From the NCBI GenBank assembly GCA_034717695.1, contig JAYELS010000005.1, positions 186,001-250,000 of the forward strand: a stretch of 64,000 nucleotides of DNA, written 5' to 3'. The position numbers and the translations under genes are program-made. The notes below the pieces were generated by a model. It made no database searches, had not been told where the DNA came from, and saw only the letters and a program-made list of their open reading frames with translations. Below are positions 54,501-62,762 of this stretch, piece by piece (position 1 is the stretch's first letter; the number at the start of each line of letters is the position of its first letter). This DNA is from NAT127 sp034717695. GTDB lineage: Bacteria > Pseudomonadota > Gammaproteobacteria > Pseudomonadales > Porticoccaceae.

Positions 54501-55601
54501 ATGGGCTTCAAATGCGGCATCGTCGGCCTGCCCAATGTGGGCAAGTCCACCCTCTTCAACGCCCTCACCAAGGCCGGCATCGAGGCGGCGAACTTCCCGT
54601 TCTGCACCATCGAGCCCAACACCGGCATCGTGGCGGTGCCCGATCCCCGCCAGGACGCCCTTGCCGCCATCGTCAAGCCGGAGCGGGTGGTGCCCACCAC
54701 CATGGAATTCGTCGATATCGCCGGTCTCGTCGCCGGCGCCTCCAAGGGCGAGGGGCTCGGCAACAAGTTCCTCGCCAACATCCGCGAGACCGACGCCATC
54801 GCCCATGTGGTGCGCTGCTTCGAGGATGACAACGTCATCCATGTGGCCAACAGCGTCGATCCCCGCCGGGACATCGAGGTGATCGAGCTGGAACTGATCC
54901 TCGCCGACCTGGACAGCTGCGAGAAGCAGCTGCAGCGGGTCACCCGCAACGCCAAGGGCGGCGACAAGGAGGCGGTGGCGCAGAAGGCCATGCTCGACCG
55001 GTTGATCCCCCACTTCAACGCCGGCAAGCCGGCGCGCTCCCTGATGAAGGACATGGGCGAGGACGACCGCCGCACGGTGCGAGCCCTCCACCTGCTCACC
55101 AGCAAGCCGGTGATGTACATCGCCAACGTCGCCGAGGACGGCTTCGACACCAACCCCTACCTGGATGTGGTGAACGCCATCGCCGAGGAGGAGGGGGCCA
55201 TCGTGGTGGCGGTGTGCAACAAGATCGAGGCGGAGATCGCCGAGCTCGAGGACGGCGAGGAGAAGGACATGTTCCTCGAAACCCTCGGCCTCGACGAGCC
55301 GGGCCTCAACCGGGTGATCCGCGCCGGCTACCAGCTGCTCAACCTGCAGACCTACTTCACCGCCGGGGTGAAAGAGGTGCGCGCCTGGACCATCCCCGTG
55401 GGCGCCACCGCCCCCAAGGCCGCCGGGGTGATCCACACCGACTTCGAGAAGGGCTTCATCCGCGCCGAAGTCATCGCCTACGACGACTTCATCCAGTACA
55501 AGGGGGAGCAGGGCGCCAAGGATGCCGGCAAATGGCGCCTCGAGGGCAAGGACTATGTGGTCAAGGACGGCGACGTGGTGCACTTCCGCTTCAACGTCTG
55601 A
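54501..55601 (+). CDS. ychF: Redox-regulated ATPase YchF
   Basis: P-loop protein of the Obg family with ATPase rather than GTPase preference. 366 residues: G1 GLPNVGKST, switch TIEPNTG, DIAGLV (no Gln at the usual position), a coiled-coil insert (about 135-205) and the C-terminal TGS-type domain with the YDDFIQYKGEQGAK end. It is convergent with the aldo/keto reductase, 7 bases apart. Confidence 0.96.
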   Translation: MGFKCGIVGLPNVGKSTLFNALTKAGIEAANFPFCTIEPNTGIVAVPDPRQDALAAIVKPERVVPTTMEFVDIAGLVAGASKGEGLGNKFLANIRETDAIAHVVRCFEDDNVIHVANSVDPRRDIEVIELELILADLDSCEKQLQRVTRNAKGGDKEAVAQKAMLDRLIPHFNAGKPARSLMKDMGEDDRRTVRALHLLTSKPVMYIANVAEDGFDTNPYLDVVNAIAEEEGAIVVAVCNKIEAEIAELEDGEEKDMFLETLGLDEPGLNRVIRAGYQLLNLQTYFTAGVKEVRAWTIPVGATAPKAAGVIHTDFEKGFIRAEVIAYDDFIQYKGEQGAKDAGKWRLEGKDYVVKDGDVVHFRFNV

Positions 55602-55608
55602 CCCCCGC

Positions 55609-56625
55609 CTACAGCACCACCGCGTCCGACAGCTGGGGAAAGAAGCGCTGGTGGGAATAGGGGTAGATGCGCGGCCGGTGGCTGACCCTGTCGAGGCGTG
55701 CCACCTGGTCGGCGTCGAGGTTCCAGCCCAGCGCCCCGAGGTTGTCCAACAACTGCGCCTCGGTGCGGGCACCGAGGATCACGCTGCTCACCGTCGGCCG
55801 CTGCAGCAGCCAGTTGATGGCCACCTGGGGAATGGTGCGGCCGGTCTCCTCGGCGATGGCCGCCAGCTCATCCACCACATCGTATACCCGCGCGTCGATG
55901 ACCTCCTCCGCCTGGCTGGCAAGTCGCGTCACCTCCGGCAGCGGCTGGCCGCGGCGGAACTTGCCGGACAGGCGGCCATTGCTCAGCGGGCTCCACACCA
56001 AAGTGCCGACCCCCTGGTCCACCGCCAGGGGCATCAGCTCCCATTCGAACTCCCGGTCGAGCAGCGAATAATTCACCTGATGGGCCACGTAGCGGCTGAG
56101 GCCGTGACGGTCTGCCACCGCCAGGGATTTCATCAGATGCCAGCCGGAAAAGTTCGAGCAGGCCACGTAGCGCACCTTGCCGGCGCTCACCAGGTCGTCG
56201 AGGGTACGCAGGGTCTCCTCCACCGGGGTGCCGGCATCGAAGCCATGCATGTGGTAGATGTCGATATGGTCGGTCCCGAGGCGCCGCAGGGAACCCTCGA
56301 TGGTGCGCATCAAGTGGTAGCGGGACGAGCCGAATTCATTGGGCCCGTCCCCCATGGGAAAGGTCCCCTTGGTGGACAGCAACACCCGGTCGCGCCGCCC
56401 CGCCAGGGCCTCCCCCAGGATTTCCTCGGCGAGGCCGAAGGAATAGGCATCGGCGGTATCGAACAGGCACACTCCCGCGTCGAGGCAGATATCCACCATG
56501 CGCCGCGCCTGGGTGACATCCACCTCGCCGATGGACTTGAAATAATCGATGCCGCCAAAGGTGGCGGACCCAAACCCGAGCACGGGCACCTTGAGGCCCG
56601 AGGCCCCGAGTCGACGGAATTCCAT
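55609..56625 (-). CDS. Aldo/keto reductase
   Basis: NADPH-dependent reductase of the AKR superfamily, 338 residues. Catalytic Asp/Tyr region FDTADAYSFGLAEEILGEAL, lysine in LSTKGTF, histidine in IYHMHGFD. NADPH segment SSVILGARTEAQLLDNLGA near the C-terminus. Similar to the YajO/L-glyceraldehyde reductase-like group. Physiological substrate unknown. It is divergent from the tRNA-Met promoter. Confidence 0.92.
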   Translation of the reverse strand: MEFRRLGASGLKVPVLGFGSATFGGIDYFKSIGEVDVTQARRMVDICLDAGVCLFDTADAYSFGLAEEILGEALAGRRDRVLLSTKGTFPMGDGPNEFGSSRYHLMRTIEGSLRRLGTDHIDIYHMHGFDAGTPVEETLRTLDDLVSAGKVRYVACSNFSGWHLMKSLAVADRHGLSRYVAHQVNYSLLDREFEWELMPLAVDQGVGTLVWSPLSNGRLSGKFRRGQPLPEVTRLASQAEEVIDARVYDVVDELAAIAEETGRTIPQVAINWLLQRPTVSSVILGARTEAQLLDNLGALGWNLDADQVARLDRVSHRPRIYPYSHQRFFPQLSDAVVL

Positions 56626-56677
56626 GGTGGTTCCTTATTATCCGCTGGAGCGGCCGTATCCGGGCTCCGCCCGCACC

Positions 56678-56706
56678 TTGACAAGCGCGGGCGAAGCCAT
56701 CAGAAT
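56678..56706 (+). promoter_or_regulatory. Promoter of tRNA-Met
   Basis: A perfect TTGACA (56678-56683), 17-base spacer and CAGAAT (56701-56706), then a GC-rich discriminator-like stretch before the tRNA at 56727. The GC-rich discriminator is typical of stringently controlled stable-RNA promoters. Confidence 0.65.
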
Positions 56707-56726
56707 TCGCCGCCTTCAAACTTCGT

Positions 56727-56803
56727 GGCTACGTAGCTCAGCTGGTTAGAGCACAGCATTCATAATGCTGGGGTCACTGGTTCAAGTCCAGTCGTAGCTA
56801 CCA
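56727..56803 (+). tRNA. tRNA-Met, elongator (anticodon CAT)
   Basis: 77 bases with encoded CCA. Acceptor GGCTACG/CGTAGCT (one terminal G-U), D-arm AGCTCAGCTGGTTAGAGC, anticodon loop TTCATAA with CAT at 56761-56763, and GGTTCAAGTCC T-arm. Resembles elongator Met rather than initiator or the lysidine tRNA-Ile2. Confidence 0.96.
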
Positions 56804-56831
56804 CTCTCATCTGGCCCATCGCCAGGCATTC

Positions 56832-56856
56832 AAGCCCGCTCCGGCGGGCTTTTTTG
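56832..56856 (+). terminator. Terminator after tRNA-Met
   Basis: AAGCCCGC/GCGGGCTT 8-bp stem, loop TCCG, then T-run. Confidence 0.9.
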
Positions 56857-56921
56857 TGCCCAGGCCCCAGCCCCCGGGCACCCCGACGGGCCAATATAAG
56901 TTCTCAATCTCCCCAATAGGT

Positions 56922-56927
56922 TATAAA
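56922..56927 (+). promoter_or_regulatory. -10 box of katG
   Basis: TATAAA in an AT-rich stretch, 75 bases before the katG ATG. A weak -35 TTCTCA lies 15 bases upstream. The inverted repeat starts just after. Confidence 0.4.
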
Positions 56928-56969
56928 AATGCACCATTTTCTACCCGTGGCGTACACTTTTGGTGCATT
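56928..56969. repeat. 9-bp inverted repeat in the katG leader
   Basis: AATGCACCA (56928-56936) and its exact complement TGGTGCATT (56961-56969) are separated by 24 bases, immediately after the TATAAA box. It may be an operator for a dimeric regulator; which one cannot be told. Confidence 0.6.
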
Positions 56970-57001
56970 GCCACCCAATATCACCCAAGGGAGAAACAAC
57001 A

Positions 57002-59227
57002 ATGTCAATAAGACCCATTCCTCTGTTCGCGGCCATCGCCATTGCCACCTCCCTGACGGTGCATACGGCCACCGCCGCCCCGCAGCCCGAGCCGATGTCG
57101 AACCAGTACTGGTGGCCGGACAAACTCAATCTCCAACCCCTGCGCCAGCACGCCCCCCAGTCCAGCCCTCTGGGGGAGGACTTTGATTACGCCGAGGCCT
57201 TCAAGACCCTCGACATCGCCGCGGTGAAGAAGGACATCGAGGCGCTGATGACCACATCCCAGGACTGGTGGCCGGCGGACTACGGCCACTACGGCCCCTT
57301 CTTCATCCGCATGGCCTGGCACAGCGCCGGCACCTACCGGGTGGCGGATGGCCGCGGCGGCGCCGGCGGCGGCCAGCAGCGCTTCGAACCCCTCAACAGC
57401 TGGCCCGACAACGTCAGCCTCGACAAGGCCCGCCGCCTGCTGTGGCCCATCAAGCAGAAATACGGCAATGCCCTCTCCTGGGCCGACCTGATGGTACTCA
57501 CCGGCAACGTGGCGCTCGAATCCATGGGCTTCAAGACCTTTGGCTTTGCCGGTGGCCGGGAGGACGACTGGGAGCCGGACCTGGTCTACTGGGGCCCGGA
57601 AAAGGAGTGGCTGGGGGACAAGCGCCACCACGGAGACCGGAAGCTGGAGAACCCCCTGGCCGCCGTGCAGATGGGTCTCATCTACGTCAACCCGGAAGGG
57701 CCCAACGGCAACCCCGACCCCCTCGCTGCCGCCAGGGACATCCGCGAGACCTTCGGCCGCATGGCCATGAACGACGAGGAGACGGTGGCCCTGATCGCCG
57801 GCGGCCACACCTTCGGCAAGGCCCACGGCGCCCACAAACCCGGCGACTGCCTGGGGCCCGACCCCGCGGCAGCTGGCCTCGAGGAGCAGGGCCTCGGCTG
57901 GAAGAACACCTGTGGCAAGGGCAACGCCGAGGACACCATCACCAGCGGACTGGAGGGCGCCTGGTCCACCAATCCCACCCGCTGGACCCACGAATACCTG
58001 ACCTGGCTCTACGCCTTCGACTGGGAGCAGACCAGGAGCCCCGCCGGGGCGATCCAGTGGATTCCCAAGGACGACAAGGGCGCCAACATGGTGCCGGACG
58101 CCCACATAACCGGCAAGCGCCACCCGCCGATCATGTTCACCACCGACCTCGCCCTGAAGATGGACCCGGCCTACAACAAGATCTCCAAGCGCTTCCTCGA
58201 CAACCCGAAGGAATTCGAGCTCGCCTTCGCCAAGGCCTGGTTCAAGCTGACCCACAGGGACATGGGCCCAAGGGCGCGCTACCTCGGCTCGGAGGTGCCC
58301 GATGAAATGCTGATCTGGCAGGACCCGGTGCCCCCGGTGGATCACGAGCTCATCGACGCGGCGGACGTGGCGGATCTCAAGTCGAGGATACTGGTGTCGG
58401 GACTGACCGTTCCGGAGCTGGTGCGCACCGCCTGGGCGTCGGCCGCCACCTTCCGGGGCACCGACCTGCGGGGCGGCGCCAACGGCGCGCGGATTCGTCT
58501 CGCCCCCCAGAAGGACTGGGCGGTGAACGATTCCCGCGAACTGCAAAAAGTGCTCGGCCGCCTCGAACGGATCCAGGCTGACTTCAACAAGGGCCAGTCC
58601 GGGGACAAGAAGGTCTCCCTCGCCGACCTGATCGTGCTGGGTGGCGCCGCCGCCATCGAACAGGCCGCCAGGGACGCCGGGCGGACCATCGAGGTGCCCT
58701 TCACCCCGGGTCGCACCGACGCATCCCAGGCACAGACCGACGCGGCCTCCTTCGCGGTGCTGGAGCCACAGGCTGACGGCTTCCGCAACTATTTCGCCGA
58801 GGGCAACACCCTGTCGCCGGCGGAAATGCTGGTGGACCGGGCGAACCTCTTGACCCTCACGGTGCCCGAAATGACGGTGCTGGTGGGCGGCATGCGCGCC
58901 CTCGAAGCGAACGCCGGCGGCGCCAGCCACGGGGTGTTCACCGACAAACCCGGCACCCTCAGCAACGACTTCTTCGTCAACCTGCTGGACATGTCCACCG
59001 CCTGGTCGAAGTCCCCGTCCAATCCCGGCCTGTACGAAGGGCGCGATCGCGCCACCGGCAAGGTCAGATGGACCGCCACCCCCGTCGACCTCGTGTTCGG
59101 CTCCAACTCGGAGTTGCGCGCCGTCGCCGAGGTGTACGCCGCCAATGGCGCGGCGGAGAAGTTCACCCGGGACTTCGTCGCCGCCTGGACCAAGGTGATG
59201 AACCTCGATCGCTTCGACCTCCACTGA
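57002..59227 (+). CDS. katG: Exported catalase-peroxidase (KatG with signal peptide)
   Basis: Bifunctional haem enzyme that removes H2O2. 741 residues, two related haem-peroxidase domains. Distal site Arg103-Trp106-His107 in FFIRMAWHSAG, the covalent Met-Tyr-Trp adduct residues in IYVNPEG and FGRMAMND, and proximal His in IAGGHTFGKAHG. Unlike most KatG it starts with a signal peptide (IPLFAAIAIATSLTVHTATA|APQ), which implies a periplasmic enzyme like KatP. The ATG at 57002 has AGGGAG upstream. A terminator follows. Confidence 0.96.
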   Translation: MSIRPIPLFAAIAIATSLTVHTATAAPQPEPMSNQYWWPDKLNLQPLRQHAPQSSPLGEDFDYAEAFKTLDIAAVKKDIEALMTTSQDWWPADYGHYGPFFIRMAWHSAGTYRVADGRGGAGGGQQRFEPLNSWPDNVSLDKARRLLWPIKQKYGNALSWADLMVLTGNVALESMGFKTFGFAGGREDDWEPDLVYWGPEKEWLGDKRHHGDRKLENPLAAVQMGLIYVNPEGPNGNPDPLAAARDIRETFGRMAMNDEETVALIAGGHTFGKAHGAHKPGDCLGPDPAAAGLEEQGLGWKNTCGKGNAEDTITSGLEGAWSTNPTRWTHEYLTWLYAFDWEQTRSPAGAIQWIPKDDKGANMVPDAHITGKRHPPIMFTTDLALKMDPAYNKISKRFLDNPKEFELAFAKAWFKLTHRDMGPRARYLGSEVPDEMLIWQDPVPPVDHELIDAADVADLKSRILVSGLTVPELVRTAWASAATFRGTDLRGGANGARIRLAPQKDWAVNDSRELQKVLGRLERIQADFNKGQSGDKKVSLADLIVLGGAAAIEQAARDAGRTIEVPFTPGRTDASQAQTDAASFAVLEPQADGFRNYFAEGNTLSPAEMLVDRANLLTLTVPEMTVLVGGMRALEANAGGASHGVFTDKPGTLSNDFFVNLLDMSTAWSKSPSNPGLYEGRDRATGKVRWTATPVDLVFGSNSELRAVAEVYAANGAAEKFTRDFVAAWTKVMNLDRFDLH

Positions 59228-59273
59228 CACCGACCGGCCAGGCGCCCAAAGGGCGCCGACGCCCCACACCCAC

Positions 59274-59304
59274 AGCCCGGCAAATCACTTGCCGGGCTTT
59301 TTTT
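59274..59304 (+). terminator. Terminator of katG
   Basis: AGCCCGGCAA/TTGCCGGGCT 10-bp stem with a 5-base loop, then seven T. Confidence 0.93.
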
Positions 59305-59397
59305 CCGCGCGCCCCACACCGCCACTGGCCCCGTTATTGCCTTGTGATTTTCAGGCGAGGGATTTTTCCAGCCGCCCCTCCCTTCGCCGAGATAGCG

Positions 59398-59408
59398 TCT
59401 AGACTTAG
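59398..59408 (+). promoter_or_regulatory. Sigma-S-like -10 element of the prkA operon
   Basis: TCTAGACTTAG matches the sigma-S -10 consensus KCTAYRCTTAA at nine of eleven positions, including the -13 C. It lies 41 bases before the prkA ATG. No -35 is evident, which is allowed for sigma-S promoters. Confidence 0.55.
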
Positions 59409-59449
59409 CCTGAGCGTTGCGTTTCCACCCGGTTGCAGGAGGTGCATTG

Positions 59450-61372
59450 ATGTCCATATTTGCTCACTACCAGTCCCGCTACGAATCCACCCAGCAAGAA
59501 GAATACAGCCTCCAGGAATACCTCGGCCTATGCAAGAACGACTCGGCGGTGTACGCCAGCGCCGCCGAGCGCCTGCTGATGGCCATCGGCGAGCCGGAGC
59601 TGGTGGATACCGCCAAGGACCCCCGCCTGTCGCGCATCTTCTCCAACAAGGTCATCAAGCGCTACAAGGCCTTCGGGGATTTCTACGGGATGGAGGAGTG
59701 CATCCAGAGCATCGTCAGCTTCTTCCGCCACGCCGCCCAGGGTTTGGAGGAGCGCAAACAGATCCTCTACCTGCTCGGCCCCGTGGGGGGTGGCAAGTCG
59801 TCACTGGCGGAGAAGATCAAATCGCTGATGGAAAAGCACCCCATCTACTGCCTCAAGGGCTCGCCGGTGTTCGAGTCCCCCCTCGGCCTGTTCAGCCCCG
59901 CCGAGGACGGTCGCATTCTCGAGGAGGAGTACGGCATCCCGCGCCGCTACCTGAAGGGCATCATGTCCCCCTGGGCGATGAAGCGGCTCCACGAGTACGG
60001 CGGGGACATCGCCCGCTTCCGGGTGGTGAAGGTGTGGCCGTCGATCCTCGACCAGATCGCCATCTCCAAGACCGAACCGGGGGACGAGAACAACCAGGAT
60101 ATCTCCTCCCTGGTGGGCAAGGTGGACATTCGCAAGCTGGAGGAATTCCCCCAGCACGACCCGGACGCCTACAGCTACTCCGGCGGCCTGTGCCGCGCCA
60201 ACCAGGGGGTGATGGAATTCGTCGAGATGTTCAAGGCACCCATCAAGGTGCTGCACCCCCTGCTCACCGCCACCCAGGAGGGCAATTACAACGCCACCGA
60301 GGGCATCGGCGCCATTCCCTTCGACGGCATCATCCTCGCCCACTCCAACGAGGCGGAGTGGCACACCTTCAAGAACAACAAGAACAACGAGGCCTTCATC
60401 GACCGGGTGTCCATCATCAAGGTGCCCTATTGCCTGCGGGTCAAGGAGGAGGTGGAGATCTACGGCAAGCTGCTCCACAACAGCTCCCTCGCCGCCGCCC
60501 CCTGCGCCCCGGACACCCTGGCGATGCTCGCCCAGTTCACGGTGCTGTCGCGGCTCAAGGACCCGGAAAACTCCAGTATCTATTCGAAGCTGCGGGTCTA
60601 CGACGGCGAAAGCCTCAAGGACCGCGATCCCAAGGCCAAGTCCCTGCAGGAGTACCGGGACGCCGCCGGAGTCAACGAGGGCATGACCGGGCTCTCCACC
60701 CGCTTCGCCTTCAAGGTCATCTCCAAGGTGTTCAACTTCGACCCCACCGAGGTGGCCGCCAACCCCGTCCACCTCCTGTATGTGCTGGAGAAGGAGATCG
60801 AGCAGGAGCAATTCCCCCAGGAGGTGCACGACCGCTACCTGAAGCACATCAAGGAATTCCTCGCCCCCAACTACGTGGAGTTCATCGGCAAGGAGATCCA
60901 GACCGCCTACCTCGAATCCTATTCGGAATACGGCCAGAACCTTTTCGACCGCTACGTCACCTACGCCGACCTGTGGGTACAGGATCAGGAATACCGGGAC
61001 CCGGATACCGGCGAGATTCTCGACCGCGCGGCCCTCAACGACGAACTGGAAAAGATGGAGAAGCCCTCCGGCATCAGCAACCCCAAGGACTTCCGCAGCG
61101 AGATCGTCAACTTCGTGCTGCGCGCCCGGGCCAACAACGAGGGCCGCAATCCCAAGTGGACCAGCTACGAAAAATTGCGCACCGTGATCGAGAAAAAGAT
61201 GTTCGCCAGCACGGAGGATCTGCTGCCGGTGATCTCCTTCAACCCCAAGGCCTCGGCGGAGGATCGCCAGAAGCACCAGGACTTCGTCCAGCGCATGATC
61301 GAGCGGGGCTATACGGAGAAACAGGTGCGGCTGTTGTCCGAGTGGTACCTGCGGGTACGCAAGTCCCAGTGA
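59450..61372 (+). CDS. yeaG: PrkA family serine protein kinase (YeaG)
   Basis: AAA+-like Ser/Thr kinase of the stationary-phase and nitrogen-starvation response. ATG at 59450, with AGGAGGTG, gives 640 residues (E. coli YeaG 644). P-loop GPVGGGKSSL at about 115; AAA-type core (FRVVKVWPSILDQIAISKTEPGDEN; FDGIILAHSNEAEWHTFKNN), then the PrkA C-terminal domain. Forms the conserved trio with yeaH and spoVR; E. coli yeaGH is RpoS-dependent. Confidence 0.96.
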   Translation: MSIFAHYQSRYESTQQEEYSLQEYLGLCKNDSAVYASAAERLLMAIGEPELVDTAKDPRLSRIFSNKVIKRYKAFGDFYGMEECIQSIVSFFRHAAQGLEERKQILYLLGPVGGGKSSLAEKIKSLMEKHPIYCLKGSPVFESPLGLFSPAEDGRILEEEYGIPRRYLKGIMSPWAMKRLHEYGGDIARFRVVKVWPSILDQIAISKTEPGDENNQDISSLVGKVDIRKLEEFPQHDPDAYSYSGGLCRANQGVMEFVEMFKAPIKVLHPLLTATQEGNYNATEGIGAIPFDGIILAHSNEAEWHTFKNNKNNEAFIDRVSIIKVPYCLRVKEEVEIYGKLLHNSSLAAAPCAPDTLAMLAQFTVLSRLKDPENSSIYSKLRVYDGESLKDRDPKAKSLQEYRDAAGVNEGMTGLSTRFAFKVISKVFNFDPTEVAANPVHLLYVLEKEIEQEQFPQEVHDRYLKHIKEFLAPNYVEFIGKEIQTAYLESYSEYGQNLFDRYVTYADLWVQDQEYRDPDTGEILDRAALNDELEKMEKPSGISNPKDFRSEIVNFVLRARANNEGRNPKWTSYEKLRTVIEKKMFASTEDLLPVISFNPKASAEDRQKHQDFVQRMIERGYTEKQVRLLSEWYLRVRKSQ

Positions 61373-61383
61373 TTTTTGGGTCG

Positions 61384-61490
61384 TACGTCTGACGCTGGAC
61401 GTCTGACGCTTGCGGGTGGTTTCAACGGAGCGCCGCTTGTGCGTCGGACATCAGACGTCGGACCAGCGGCCAACACACCGACGTCTGAAT
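61384..61490. repeat. 7-bp tandem repeats (GACGTCN type) between prkA and yeaH
   Basis: 61384-61411 is four 7-mers (TACGTCT, GACGCTG, GACGTCT, GACGCTT). 61440-61463 has three and a half in the opposite sense (TGCGTCG, GACATCA, GACGTCG, GAC). A shorter GACGTCT-GAATCG block is at 61480-61490. The same type of repeat is in the glyA/ettA gap. The 127-base space interrupts an operon that is tight elsewhere. Confidence 0.75.
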
Positions 61491-61499
61491 CGAGCGACC

Positions 61500-62762
61500 A
61501 TGGCCTACCTGATCGATAGAAGACTCAACGGCAAGAACAAGAGCGCCGTCAACCGCCAGCGCTTTATCGAACGGCACCGGGCGCAAATCCGCAAATCGGT
61601 GCAGGACAACCTGCGCAACCGCAGCATCACCAACACCCAGGGGGGCGAGAAGGTCAGCATCCCCACCCGGGACACCCACGAACCCCTGTTCCGCCACGGC
61701 AAGGGCGGTCGGATCACCCATGTCCTGCCGGGCAACCGGGAATTCGTCCCCGGCGACACCGTGCCACGCCCCCAGGGCGGCGCCGGCGGCGCGGGCAGCG
61801 GCGGCAGTCCGGACGGGGAAGGCCTCGACGATTTCGTGTTCGAAATCAGCCAGAAGGAATTTCTGGATTTTCTGTTCGAGGACATGGCGCTGCCCAACCT
61901 CACCAAACGCCAGCTGGCGGGCATCGAGGAATTCAAGACGCGCCGCGCCGGCTTCAGTCCGGCGGGCAACCCCAGCAATATCGATATTCCCCGCTCCATG
62001 CGCGCGGCAACGTCCAGGCGCATCGCCCTCACCGCCGGCAAGCGCCGTCAGGTGCAGGAACTCGAAGCGGAACTCAAAGCCCTCGGGGAGGGCGACGACA
62101 GCTTCACCCGGGAGCGGCGCGACGACCTGCGCGCCCGCATCGCGGAGCTCAAGCGTCGCATCGAGGCGGTGTCGTTCATCGACGACTTCGACATCCGCTA
62201 CCGGCGCTACGAAAAGGTGCCGGTACCCCGCTCCCAGGCGGTGATGTTCTGCGTGATGGATGTGTCGGGCTCCATGGATCAGGGCACCAAGGATCTCGCC
62301 AAACGCTTCTTCATCCTGCTTTACCTGTTTTTGTCCCGCAATTACGAAAAAATCGAGGTGGTGTTCCTGCGCCACCACACCAGCGCCAAGGAAGTGGACG
62401 AGGAGGAATTCTTCTACTCCCGGGAGACCGGCGGCACCGTGGTGTCGAGCGCCCTCCAGTTGATGAAGGCCATCGTCGAGGCCCGCTACCCGCCGAGCCA
62501 GTGGAACATCTACGGTGCCCAGGCCTCCGACGGGGATAACTGGCCCGACGACAACGGTCACTGCATCGCGCTGATGCAGCAACTGATACCCCTCACCCAG
62601 TACTACGCCTACATCGAGATCGCCCAGGCCGGCGAGCACCCCCTGTGGCAGACCTACGCCAGCATCCAGCCCCGCTTTGCCGACCGCTTTGCCATGCAGC
62701 ACATCACCGGGCCCGCCGACATCTACCCGGTATTCCACGAACTGTTCCGGAAGCAAAGCTGA
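61500..62762 (+). CDS. yeaH: YeaH family protein (DUF444, VWA-like)
   Basis: Partner of PrkA. ATG at 61500 gives 420 residues: N-terminal basic MAYLIDRRLNGKNKSAVNRQRF, glycine-rich stretch PQGGAGGAGSGGS, then a VWA-like domain with MIDAS CVMDVSGSMDQGTKD and GGTVVSSALQLM. The stop TGA shares its last base with the spoVR ATG. An earlier in-frame start reading into the repeats is less likely. Confidence 0.95.
   Translation: MAYLIDRRLNGKNKSAVNRQRFIERHRAQIRKSVQDNLRNRSITNTQGGEKVSIPTRDTHEPLFRHGKGGRITHVLPGNREFVPGDTVPRPQGGAGGAGSGGSPDGEGLDDFVFEISQKEFLDFLFEDMALPNLTKRQLAGIEEFKTRRAGFSPAGNPSNIDIPRSMRAATSRRIALTAGKRRQVQELEAELKALGEGDDSFTRERRDDLRARIAELKRRIEAVSFIDDFDIRYRRYEKVPVPRSQAVMFCVMDVSGSMDQGTKDLAKRFFILLYLFLSRNYEKIEVVFLRHHTSAKEVDEEEFFYSRETGGTVVSSALQLMKAIVEARYPPSQWNIYGAQASDGDNWPDDNGHCIALMQQLIPLTQYYAYIEIAQAGEHPLWQTYASIQPRFADRFAMQHITGPADIYPVFHELFRKQS

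Noticed and set aside
56914..56930. OxyR site before katG
   Set aside because: Only one ATAG half-motif is present; the four-part OxyR pattern is not seen.
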